DNA from: an uncultured delta proteobacterium
GTDB lineage: Bacteria; Myxococcota_A; Polyangia; Polyangiales; Polyangiaceae
Assembly: GCA_903892415.1 (NCBI GenBank)
Contig: CAITIQ010000144.1
Coordinates: 1 to 37,544 of the forward strand
DNA: 37,544 bases
Direction: 5' to 3'
The notes below the pieces were generated by a model. That model saw only the letters and a list, made by a program, of their open reading frames with translations. It had not been told where the DNA came from and ran no database searches. Positions within the stretch are counted from its first letter, which is position 1. Each line of letters opens with the position of its first letter. The position numbers and the translations under genes were made by a program. Shown in pieces: positions 7,474 to 15,634 of the stretch.

Positions 7474-8499
7474 ATGATCTGCCCCCGTTGCAGTGCGCCC
7501 AATTCACCATCCGATAAGTTCTGTGCAGTGTGTGCTTCTCCTCTCGCTGGGGGAGCACCTGCTTACGGTGCACCACCGGGTTTCCCGAATTCACCCAACA
7601 TGATGCCGGGTATGGGTGGCCCGCCGGGTATGGGTGGCCCGCCCGGCATGGGTGGCCCGCCTGGCATGGGTGGTCCGCCTGGCATGGGTGGCCCGCCTGG
7701 CATGGGTGGCCCGCCTGGCATGGGTGGCCCGCCTGGCATGGGTGGCCCGCCCGGCATGGGCATGGGTTTTCCCCCGCCGAACCAATTTGGCGGCGGTGGG
7801 GGTTACGATCCTCCCCCCGGCTTTGGCGGTCCGCCAATGCCGCAGCCAGGCTTTCAGCAGTTCGACCAAGGCATGATGGGTGGCCCACAAGGCCAGATGA
7901 ACCCAGGAATGATGGGTGGTCCGCAAGGTATGCCAGGGATGGGCATGGGAGGGCCTCCTGGCATGCCCGGGATGGGCGCGCCGCCGCCTCACCCGGGGTA
8001 TCCTCCGCAGCCCGGATTTCAGCCCAATGACGCGCCTGACCAGTTCGGTCAAACGGCCTTTGCCAACACGGGCGCACCTCCTCAGGTGGGGTTCAACGCT
8101 CCGCCGCCCCAAAATCCCCCGCCCTTCGATAATCGTGGCTCGGCTAACGCTGCCACTGGCGGAAAACAGAGGCGTCCGCTCGCCGGTTTCCTGGTCAGCT
8201 TTCAGGATGATGCACTAGGCAAATATTGGCCGGTGTACCAGGGAACCAATTTGGTGGGGCGTGCTGAAACGGGCCAAGAGGTGGACGTACCGATCGGGCA
8301 CGGAACCACGTCGACCAACCACGCGCGAGTGGACGCGGAAGGTGGTCGATTGACGCTGAGTGATCTTGGGTCGACAAACGGCACCTTCCATAACGAAGAA
8401 GCCATCGGTTTCCAGGGCCGGCGAGAATTGCGCGACGGCGACAAGATCCGATTTGGCGGTTTCAGCGTGATCGTCATCAATGTGGCCGCTCGGGCCTAG
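7474..8499 (+). CDS. Zinc-ribbon protein with Gly/Pro/Met repeats and C-terminal FHA domain
   Basis: 341 residues from the ATG at 7474, which has AAGGA upstream; a longer frame from 7396 adds 26 residues with no family pattern. Residues 3-20 hold two CxxC knuckles (CPRC, CAVC; Cys3, 6, 17, 20), a zinc ribbon. Residues about 30-235 are low-complexity and rich in Gly, Pro, Met and Gln, including eight exact GMGGPP units. Residues about 237-335 form an FHA domain with the key residues intact: GR in LVGRAETG, S..H in STNHARV, and NG in DLGSTNGTFHN. It should bind phosphothreonine. No signal peptide or membrane segment is visible, so it is probably cytosolic. It opens a same-strand cluster of FHA, VWA, PP2C and ABC genes. 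The partner and function are unknown. Confidence 0.88.
   Translation: MICPRCSAPNSPSDKFCAVCASPLAGGAPAYGAPPGFPNSPNMMPGMGGPPGMGGPPGMGGPPGMGGPPGMGGPPGMGGPPGMGGPPGMGGPPGMGMGFPPPNQFGGGGGYDPPPGFGGPPMPQPGFQQFDQGMMGGPQGQMNPGMMGGPQGMPGMGMGGPPGMPGMGAPPPHPGYPPQPGFQPNDAPDQFGQTAFANTGAPPQVGFNAPPPQNPPPFDNRGSANAATGGKQRRPLAGFLVSFQDDALGKYWPVYQGTNLVGRAETGQEVDVPIGHGTTSTNHARVDAEGGRLTLSDLGSTNGTFHNEEAIGFQGRRELRDGDKIRFGGFSVIVINVAARA
7609..7752 (+). repeat. Tandem repeat, 8 copies of an 18-base unit
   Basis: Eight units encode GMGGPP in frame, with only third-position differences (for example CCGCCT, CCGCCC). The unit has a whole number of codons, so copy-number change would not shift the frame. The repeat also opens long false frames on both strands. 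Confidence 0.95.
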
Positions 8500-8570
8500 T
8501 GCTGCACGCGGCTCACGTTCGCCCGCACTAAGCTCGCGCGCGTTAGGCGCGGGACACGCCTTGCTTCACG

Positions 8571-8601
8571 TCACGAGTTTCCGCGCGGAGAAGACTCGTG
8601 A
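8571..8601 (+). promoter_or_regulatory. Nested palindrome in the gap before the VWA-FHA gene
   Basis: In the 253-base gap 8500-8752, TCACGAGT (8571-8578) pairs exactly with ACTCGTGA (8594-8601). The loop between them contains a second perfect palindrome, TCCGCGCGGA (8580-8589). No T-run follows, so an operator or leader structure is more likely than a terminator. I see no gene in this gap. Confidence 0.4.
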
Positions 8602-8752
8602 GGAGACGGTGGCGACTCGTCGAGAGTTGGCTTGTCGCCGGCCGCCGTTCCTGGTCTCGTTCAACCTCTCGTAACGAAGGGGAGCGAGGCAGTACGATGC
8701 GCTCAGCCTTGCCCTCGGACACGGCTGCAGAGCTTTCTGTTTGGAGAACCGG

Positions 8753-10867
8753 ATGAACAACGCCAATCTCAAGGGATACGCCCCCCGCCGCAGTTTCAGC
8801 CGCAGCATGTCGCACGTTTCCCTTGTGCTGGCCGCGTTCCTCGTCTCGTTGCTACTCCCAACCGCGGCAACCGCTGCGCCCGAAGGGCACATACTCCGGA
8901 TCGATCCCCGTGCTAGCCAAACCGAGGGCGCACCGATCCTGACCACGGTGCTCGAGATCGTCCAGACCAAGCCGCTGAATGGAGTCGTTGGGCCGTGTAC
9001 CCAGCTTGGTGGGAACGACGAACTCGATTGCATCGCCGACGGGATGGAGAGGCCCAAAGCCCTTTGGGAGCCAATCACCTTCCCCGAAGGTGGCACCATC
9101 ATGTCGATCAAGCTCGATGGTGGGGAAGAGCCCCTGTCCTTTCTTTCGAAGGCCAAATGGGGTGAAAGCAGCGCCGAACCAAACGTCGGCACCGCGTGGT
9201 TGATCATGATCGACGCGGCCTCCTCAATGGGGCCGCGCTTTGACGAGGCACGTGAGGTCGCCAAGCAGTTCGTCGGTTCGATGCGCGCCAACGACATCGT
9301 CAACGTGATGTATTTCGGCGACAAGACGGTCATCTTTTCCTCGGGATGGACGAATGACAAAGCCAAGGCCGAAGCGTTCATCGTCAGTCAGGTAACGAAG
9401 CCGGCTATCCCGGGCGGACGAAACCGTCCCCTCGGACAGATCATCCAGAACGGTGCAACGGACGGCTTCAAAGAGTTGGGGAACGTTGGTCAGTCGGTCA
9501 AGGTGCCGATGCATCAGGCGATGGTGGTGCTTTCGAGCGGCGCCGCTGGGACTGATCCTTCGTCGCTCGGTCCCGGCGCGAAGTTCCTCGGTCAGTTCAT
9601 GACCAAGGGTCGATTTCCCGAGGACAACATCGCGCTGCCGAAGATGCCAGTGCCGGTGATCTCGGTTTGGTTTCCCTCCAAGCAGATGGAGGAGCTCTTC
9701 GAGAACTCGCGCGCCTTCATGGAGAACCTCGCCAACACCGAAATCGGCGGGTACTTCACGGTGCTGCGCGAAGGAGGCACCGCTCGTGGCGAGCGGATCG
9801 TCAAAGCCGTCCGAACTCGCTTTGACAACATGTGGATCGTGAAGTGGCAAATGTCCTGCGTCGCAGCATCGACCACTCAAACATTCGCTCTCAACTTCCG
9901 CACCAGCAACCTGACCATCGCTGGCGACGGCACCTATCAAGATGTGCCTGTTGGCATCGACCCCTCGACTTGGCCTTTGGACATCGATTTCAAGGCAACC
10001 GAGGAGGCAGCTGAGAAGAAGCCGCTTCACAGCGGTGGCGAGGTCACCATCTACGGCAACTTCTGCTGGGGTGGAAAAAAGGAACGCGCCGAACTCTACC
10101 TGCTTCCAAAGAGCCAAGAAGTTCCAACGACGCTCGAGGGTGGCACGCTAGAGGAGGCAAAGGACGCACAGCAACAACTCGTTAAGCAGGGACTAAAGGC
10201 ACGTGTGATTGAAGCTGGCGACAGCTCGGTGACGTTTGAGCTTCCTGACAACGAGAAGTTCCTCAGTGGAAAAGGCGAGAAGCTGACGGCAAGGTTGGTC
10301 CTTCATGACCAGGCCACCAAGCGCACGAGCCCGTTCATCAAGGACAAGATCCTGACGCTCCGAGCCCAGAACAAACCAGTGAACTACTTCCTGGTTGGCG
10401 GGATCGCGTTTGGCGGGCTGGTTTTGATTCTTCTGGTCGTCTCAGCGTTCCGCGGGGGTGGCAGGAAGCGAGGTGGCTCATCTCCTGCAGCGCCGCCTCC
10501 TCGGCCTAACGCTCCCCCTGCCCCCTCCCCCATGCAACAAGCACCGAGGCCGATGACACCTGGCCCCGCGTTCGTTCAGCGCGCGACACTGAGCGGCAAT
10601 GCTGGGATCTTCACGGTATTGCCTGGTGTCGAGATGAAGGCCGGTCGCGACGGAGCGTTGTGCCAAATCCTTTTGAGCGAGCCACGGGTTAGCGGGACGC
10701 ACTCCTCCTTGAAGATCGACCAGGGCCAGTTGTACGTTCGTGACGACAACTCCAACAACGGCACCACGCTCAATAACCAGCGCGTCAATCCAGGCGTGTG
10801 GACTCCAGTGCCCAACGGCTCGTCGATCAAGTTCGGGCCGATCGAGTTCGCCGTAAGCTTGGAGTAG
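8753..10867 (+). CDS. Secreted VWA-domain protein with transmembrane segment and cytoplasmic FHA domain
   Basis: 704 residues from the ATG at 8753 (GGAG six bases upstream); a TTG at 8741 is rejected. A signal peptide covers residues about 1-45, ending near TAATAAPEG. A von Willebrand factor A domain starts near residue 147 (TAWLIMIDAASSM). Its MIDAS motif is DAASS, where the usual DxSxS has Ala at the second key position, so metal binding may be weakened. A later region (about 430-530) looks like a beta-rich domain. Residues about 543-565 are a single membrane span (YFLVGGIAFGGLVLILLVV) followed by basic residues. A Pro-rich linker then leads to an FHA domain (about 606-703) with AGRDGALC, VSGTHSSL and DNSNNGTTLNN intact. 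The topology would be periplasmic VWA and cytoplasmic FHA, a plausible signal transducer. The PP2C gene follows after 13 bases. Confidence 0.88.
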   Translation: MNNANLKGYAPRRSFSRSMSHVSLVLAAFLVSLLLPTAATAAPEGHILRIDPRASQTEGAPILTTVLEIVQTKPLNGVVGPCTQLGGNDELDCIADGMERPKALWEPITFPEGGTIMSIKLDGGEEPLSFLSKAKWGESSAEPNVGTAWLIMIDAASSMGPRFDEAREVAKQFVGSMRANDIVNVMYFGDKTVIFSSGWTNDKAKAEAFIVSQVTKPAIPGGRNRPLGQIIQNGATDGFKELGNVGQSVKVPMHQAMVVLSSGAAGTDPSSLGPGAKFLGQFMTKGRFPEDNIALPKMPVPVISVWFPSKQMEELFENSRAFMENLANTEIGGYFTVLREGGTARGERIVKAVRTRFDNMWIVKWQMSCVAASTTQTFALNFRTSNLTIAGDGTYQDVPVGIDPSTWPLDIDFKATEEAAEKKPLHSGGEVTIYGNFCWGGKKERAELYLLPKSQEVPTTLEGGTLEEAKDAQQQLVKQGLKARVIEAGDSSVTFELPDNEKFLSGKGEKLTARLVLHDQATKRTSPFIKDKILTLRAQNKPVNYFLVGGIAFGGLVLILLVVSAFRGGGRKRGGSSPAAPPPRPNAPPAPSPMQQAPRPMTPGPAFVQRATLSGNAGIFTVLPGVEMKAGRDGALCQILLSEPRVSGTHSSLKIDQGQLYVRDDNSNNGTTLNNQRVNPGVWTPVPNGSSIKFGPIEFAVSLE

Positions 10868-10880
10868 CGCGGCCCTTCGC

Positions 10881-12314
10881 ATGTCTTCCCCGGTCAAATC
10901 CCTCGAACTGAAACTTGAGGTCGCTCAGCTGAGCGATCCAGGCCGGGATCCGAACAAGCAGGTCAATGAAGACTCCTGCGGTCACGCCATAACCAAGTTT
11001 GGCCACCTGTGCGTGTTGTGCGACGGCATGGGCGGCCACTACGGTGGACAAGAGGCTAGCCGTCGGGCGATCACGACGATCTTTGAGCAGATTGATCTAG
11101 CTCCTGCAACGACCTCTGCGACCGCGCTCAAGTTTGCGGTCGAGGTCGCCGCCCGGCGCGTCTACGAGTTGGGAGGCCCGCCCGACAACAAGATTCGGCC
11201 AGGCTCCACCGTCGTTGCCATGCTGTTCAGCGACGCTGGCGTGGACGTAGCGCACGTTGGTGACAGCCGTGCGTATGTGATTCGCTCTGGCCAGATCTAC
11301 CCGCTCACACGCGATCACTCGATGGTGCAGGCGATGATCGACGCTGGGTTCATCACTGAAGAGCAAGGGATTGGGCACCCCGACGCCAACAAAATCACGA
11401 GGGCGCTCGGAATGAAGCCAGAGGTGGACGTCGAGCTTCGGCCCGAGCCGATGGAGCTTTTCCCGGGGGACCTGTTGCTCACCGCAAGCGACGGACTCAC
11501 GGATCTAGCGCTGCCAAAGGACATCCTGGGTGCAACTCGCCAGGCGCTGGCATCGGGTGGTCTCGAGCACGGCTGCGAGCAACTGGTCCGAATGGCTAAC
11601 GACCGCGGCGGGCACGACAACATTACGGTGCAGTTGGTCAGAGTCATCGGGACCGCTGCCCAACGCACTCGCACTGGCGCCACCCAGGTTGGTGCGATGC
11701 AAACGACCGTACATGATGCGGGCGCCTCACCGAACGGCCAGCCGCTCGCGCACCAACAGCCCGCCCCCATAGCTGCAACGCCGTACCCAGCCGCTGTTGC
11801 ACAGCGCGGCGACGCAGCGCCCCACTCGATGAGCGGTCATCAGCTCACCCATCACACGCCTCCGCAGCCTGCTGTCGATACGGTGTTGGGTCGAGGGCAC
11901 CACGAGACGATTCCGATGCAGCCGGCCGCGACGGCGCATGATGGGACCAACCGAAACTCGAGCGCAGCGTACTCGGGGCACCCGTCCGCACACGCTGGTG
12001 CCCCGGGACACGGGCCACAAGGGACGCTCCCCCTGGCGAATAGGCCGCAAGGGCAGCAGAACATGGCCGCCTTCAGAGCTGATGGCGTGGGAGCGTTGGG
12101 CTTGCCCCCAACTGCCGCAAGGCCGGACATGCGTAGGCCGGCGCCAACGCCCCACGACGCTGGTGGGTGGCAACGGCCCGGAGGGCCCTCGGCTGCGGGT
12201 GTCGAGTCCGTACCCGGCCGAAGCGGGGGCCGAGTGCTTTTCATGGCACTGGCCATAAGCTTCATCGTCGCGGTGGTGGCGATCGCGCTCGCGTGGCTCT
12301 TCTTCATTCGCTGA
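10881..12314 (+). CDS. PP2C-family Ser/Thr phosphatase, tail-anchored
   Basis: 477 residues. Residues about 12-260 are a PPM/PP2C phosphatase with the metal-binding motifs in order: NEDS (29-32), CDGMGGH (Asp48), GSTVVAMLF, VAHVGDSRAYVIR, LTRDHSMV, LLLTASDGLTD and GGHDNITVQLV. It should remove phosphate from Ser/Thr, using Mg or Mn. Residues about 260-447 are a low-complexity linker rich in Pro, His, Ala and Gln. The last about 25 residues form one membrane span (LFMALAISFIVAVVAIALAW), which would hold the catalytic domain on the cytoplasmic face. The start lies 13 bases after the VWA-FHA stop, so the two are probably co-transcribed. Flanking FHA genes suggest it reverses a threonine phosphorylation that FHA domains read. 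No kinase gene is in the window. Confidence 0.94.
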   Translation: MSSPVKSLELKLEVAQLSDPGRDPNKQVNEDSCGHAITKFGHLCVLCDGMGGHYGGQEASRRAITTIFEQIDLAPATTSATALKFAVEVAARRVYELGGPPDNKIRPGSTVVAMLFSDAGVDVAHVGDSRAYVIRSGQIYPLTRDHSMVQAMIDAGFITEEQGIGHPDANKITRALGMKPEVDVELRPEPMELFPGDLLLTASDGLTDLALPKDILGATRQALASGGLEHGCEQLVRMANDRGGHDNITVQLVRVIGTAAQRTRTGATQVGAMQTTVHDAGASPNGQPLAHQQPAPIAATPYPAAVAQRGDAAPHSMSGHQLTHHTPPQPAVDTVLGRGHHETIPMQPAATAHDGTNRNSSAAYSGHPSAHAGAPGHGPQGTLPLANRPQGQQNMAAFRADGVGALGLPPTAARPDMRRPAPTPHDAGGWQRPGGPSAAGVESVPGRSGGRVLFMALAISFIVAVVAIALAWLFFIR

Positions 12315-12443
12315 AGCATCCTTCGGCCATCGAGCGGCAGCCCGCCACAAGCCGGCCTGCCACAATGCGGAGCGCTCCACCCGTGACGGGTATGTGAAAC
12401 ACGCCCAACGTCCGCAGGTTTTCCGCTAACGTGTGCCGGCGTC
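12315..12443 (+). promoter_or_regulatory. Short gap with a 13-base palindrome before the FHA-ABC gene
   Basis: The 129-base gap between the PP2C and FHA-ABC genes holds ACCCGT-G-ACGGGT at 12379-12391, a perfect palindrome around one base, 53 bases before the next start codon. It could be an operator. No T-run follows it, and I see no clear promoter. Confidence 0.25.
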
Positions 12444-15400
12444 ATGATCCCCGGCTTCGGCAAGCAAAACATCTCGATTGGTAGCAGCCCCCAATGTGAC
12501 GTCGTGATGTCCGCTCCGGGCATCGCTCCGGAGCATGCACGCCTCGTTCACCAAGGCGGCGGAAAGCTGGTCTTCATTCCAAGCGTTCCCAACGCGTTCG
12601 TGCAAGTGCACCAGGGACCGCAAGGCGGCATCACTCAGCCTCGACCGCTGCAACCAGGGGAGCAGGTCCCTTTCGATTTTCGCACGGCGTTCTCGATCGC
12701 GAACGTCAGCGTCCCGCTGAGCCACCCCAGCATCGTGATGATGATCATGGCGGTGGGTCAGGCCCAAGCCCCCCGCGGCCACCTGATCGTTGGCCGCGAT
12801 CCGACACGAGCGTCCCTCGTCATTCAGCATCCCAGCGTTTCGAGTCAGCACGCAACCGTGATGCTCGACCGCATGATGGTGCTCGACCACGGTTCAACCA
12901 GCGGCACCTTTCTTGGTCAAAACCGCGCCAAGATCGCGCCGAACGCTCCCTCCCCACTCGACCCCAACGGTGTCGTCGCCTTTGGTCCCGTACCCGTGCC
13001 TGCCGGCCTGCTCGGCCAACTCGCGCAAGCGTTTGCGGGTGGGCCTGCAGCAGCCCAAGCCGCCCTTGAGACCAACGCCTACTTGCAGGGCCAGGCGCCA
13101 GGCGCCCAGCCATCGATGCAGCAGCCGATGCCGCAGCAGCCGATGCCCTCACTACAAATGCAACAGGGGCAGGCCCAGAATCCGAACAAGGCAACAGCCG
13201 CAATGAGCTTGGCGCAAGCTCAACAGCTCGCGGCAGCGATGCCAGCGGGCCAACAACCTGCTGGCGCTTCTCCGCCGGCCGGGATGCCCGCAAAAAAGAA
13301 CAAGACCATCCTTGGACAGCTCGATTTTGCGGCTGGCCAAAAACCTGTACGAACCATCGGGCGAACTCCCGACAACGACATCACCATTTCGCATCCGCAG
13401 GTTTCCAGCCGGCACGCGCTCCTGCATCAAATCACCGGCCAGCTCTACATCGAGGATCGCGGTAGCGGCAACGGTACCTACGTTCGCGGGCAGCGCATCC
13501 CACCCGGTCAGAAGATCGCCGTTCAGAGCGGAGAAAAGATCTACGTCGGGCCGATGCCGCTGCAGATCGAAATATCTGCGACAGGCGCGGCAGAGGTGGT
13601 GCAGGAGGAGTACGCGCTCGAGCGCTGGGCGGGAAAGCCCCTCTACGAGATCGAGGCTTGGAGCTTGGTGCTGCAGGTCCCCGACCGCGACAACCGCGGC
13701 GAGATGAAGACGTTGCTCGACAACGTCTCCTTCAAAGCTCTGCCCGGCGACATGATCGCGCTGATGGGCCCTTCCGGTGCCGGCAAGACCACGCTCTTGC
13801 TCGCGCTGAACGGCTACCTCCCGCCCACGAGCGGCATCGTTCGCATCAACGGTGAAGATCTCTACAACATCTACGACACGCTGCGCGGCTCGATCGGTTA
13901 CGTGCCGCAGGACGACCTCGTACATCCCGAGCTGACGGTTCATGAGGCGGTGCGGTACAGCGCCAAGTTCCGGCTACCGCCGGACTACTCCGACGCCGAA
14001 ATCGAGCAGCGGGTCGAGCAGACGTTGAAGGACCTCGGCCTGGATGGCGTTGCCAATCTGCAGATCGGCAAGCCCGAAAAGAAGACGCTCTCGGGCGGTC
14101 AGCGCAAACGCGTCAACATCGCCCTCGAGCTCGTTACCGATCCGGTCATCGTTTTCCTCGATGAGCCGACGAGCGGGCTTGCCGCCGACGACACCACCGC
14201 GCTGATCGAGCTGCTCGCCAACCTGACGAAGGCAACCGGCAAGACGATCATCATGACGATCCATCAGCCGGCGAAGGACGAGTTTGAGAAGTTCAGTCAC
14301 TGTTTGATCATGGGCTACGGCGGCATCCCGATGTTCTTCGGGCCGACCTCGCCCGACGCCTATCGCTTCTTCGGCAGCCAACGAGACAAGAGCAAACCCG
14401 AGCTCGACAATCCGCGTGACATGTTCGACATGTTGGCCGTTCGCGAGCGGCCAATTTTCGAGCGGATACGAGCGCAGAACCCCTCTGCTTCTCGGCAGGA
14501 GGCCAGGAAGGTCGCCGCGCTCGAGTGGCGTGCTGAGTTCTTCACCGATCAGAACCCGACCTTCCGCCGGATGTACTCCGGCCGGCGGGAGATAGGCTCG
14601 GGTACCGCTCCACATGGTGTGCCTCCTGGCCGCCAACAAACGAGCGGGCAGCTGGGCCTGCTGCTCTCGCGCTACTTCAAATGCAAGGTCCGGGACACTG
14701 GCGGCATCATCATCATGTTTGCGCAGGCGCCGATCATAGGGCTCTTGCTCTACATGGTCTTTGGCGGCCAGGACGACGCGGTGCCTGGCTGGTGTTTGGG
14801 AGCCTTGCAGGAGCTTTCCAAACGAGAGACCAAAGGCGTGCAGATCGAGGCTGGCGCCGAGGTGCTCAAGAACATGACGCAGACCTCGGACTACACGGCG
14901 GCGATTTTCTTCCTGGTGGTCTCAGCGATTTGGTTCGGTACCTCCAACGCGGCTCGTGAAATCGTCAGTGAACGCGCGATCTACATGCGCGAGCGGATGG
15001 TGAACCTCGGCCTCTTCAACTACGTCTTCTCGAAGTTCATCCTGCTGGCGTTCTTCTGCATCGTGCAATGCTCGATGATCCTCGCGATCGTCTTCTTTGG
15101 CTTGAAGTTACCTGGGGGGATGCCCGTCTTCGGTCAAATGTTGGGGGCTCTGGTCTCCACCTCTTTGGTGGCGACGGCGATTGGCCTTTTGCTGTCCACC
15201 TCCGTTGAATCCAGCGAAGCGGCGATGGCGCTCACTCCCATCGCCCTCATTCCCCAGGTCATTCTTGGGGGATTGATGGTACCGATGACAAGCGTCCCTA
15301 AGCTGAAGCTGCTATTCAACGTCGTCCCGGCGCGCTGGGGATTCGAGGCTGCCATTGCCCCCAATCGGATGGCCTTGGAAGGAGATCCAGCTTGGACTGT

Positions 15401-15620
15401 GGACCTCCAAATGCGAGACCCAGTCAGTTCCCCCGCGGACTTTGTCGAGAACGGTGACTTCAAATGCGCCACAGCGCAGCTTGCAGCAGAGAACTTGAAG
15501 GGCTCATGGGGCTTCGAAAACTACGAAGTGGTTTGGATGCCTTACGCGGTGCTTGCAGTCTTCATGGTCTTGGTCTTGATCACCCTGTGCGTGCTCCTCA
15601 AACGTCGCGATCCGGTGTAG
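12444..15620 (+). CDS. ABCG-type ABC transporter with three N-terminal FHA domains
   Basis: 1058 residues. FHA-like domain 1 (about 1-95) has lost the phosphate-binding residues: ISIGSSPQC and IAPEHARL where GR and S..H are expected. FHA 2 (about 112-185) keeps GRDPTRA and SVSSQHA but has GSTSGTF instead of NGT. FHA 3 (about 298-380) is intact (IGRTPDND, QVSSRHALL, GSGNGTYVRG). A Gln/Met/Pro linker lies at about 200-285. The nucleotide-binding domain has Walker A GPSGAGKTTLLL (about 442), the signature LSGGQRKRVNIALEL (about 549) and Walker B VIVFLDEPTSGL (about 568). The LSGGQRKR form is ABCG-like. From about residue 750 the C-terminus is an ABC2-type membrane domain. It resembles in layout the mycobacterial FHA-ABC exporter Rv1747, which has two FHA domains and is controlled by a Ser/Thr kinase. 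The substrate is unknown. Confidence 0.93.
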   Translation: MIPGFGKQNISIGSSPQCDVVMSAPGIAPEHARLVHQGGGKLVFIPSVPNAFVQVHQGPQGGITQPRPLQPGEQVPFDFRTAFSIANVSVPLSHPSIVMMIMAVGQAQAPRGHLIVGRDPTRASLVIQHPSVSSQHATVMLDRMMVLDHGSTSGTFLGQNRAKIAPNAPSPLDPNGVVAFGPVPVPAGLLGQLAQAFAGGPAAAQAALETNAYLQGQAPGAQPSMQQPMPQQPMPSLQMQQGQAQNPNKATAAMSLAQAQQLAAAMPAGQQPAGASPPAGMPAKKNKTILGQLDFAAGQKPVRTIGRTPDNDITISHPQVSSRHALLHQITGQLYIEDRGSGNGTYVRGQRIPPGQKIAVQSGEKIYVGPMPLQIEISATGAAEVVQEEYALERWAGKPLYEIEAWSLVLQVPDRDNRGEMKTLLDNVSFKALPGDMIALMGPSGAGKTTLLLALNGYLPPTSGIVRINGEDLYNIYDTLRGSIGYVPQDDLVHPELTVHEAVRYSAKFRLPPDYSDAEIEQRVEQTLKDLGLDGVANLQIGKPEKKTLSGGQRKRVNIALELVTDPVIVFLDEPTSGLAADDTTALIELLANLTKATGKTIIMTIHQPAKDEFEKFSHCLIMGYGGIPMFFGPTSPDAYRFFGSQRDKSKPELDNPRDMFDMLAVRERPIFERIRAQNPSASRQEARKVAALEWRAEFFTDQNPTFRRMYSGRREIGSGTAPHGVPPGRQQTSGQLGLLLSRYFKCKVRDTGGIIIMFAQAPIIGLLLYMVFGGQDDAVPGWCLGALQELSKRETKGVQIEAGAEVLKNMTQTSDYTAAIFFLVVSAIWFGTSNAAREIVSERAIYMRERMVNLGLFNYVFSKFILLAFFCIVQCSMILAIVFFGLKLPGGMPVFGQMLGALVSTSLVATAIGLLLSTSVESSEAAMALTPIALIPQVILGGLMVPMTSVPKLKLLFNVVPARWGFEAAIAPNRMALEGDPAWTVDLQMRDPVSSPADFVENGDFKCATAQLAAENLKGSWGFENYEVVWMPYAVLAVFMVLVLITLCVLLKRRDPV

Positions 15621-15634
15621 AAGGGAATCGCCAG

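Noticed and set aside
7609..7752. CRISPR array
   Set aside because: The 18-base repeats are contiguous with no spacers and encode a peptide repeat in frame.
7563..7763. Minus-strand repeat protein (MPGGPP repeats)
   Set aside because: It is the reverse complement of the GMGGPP repeat; the plus strand has the zinc ribbon and FHA domain.
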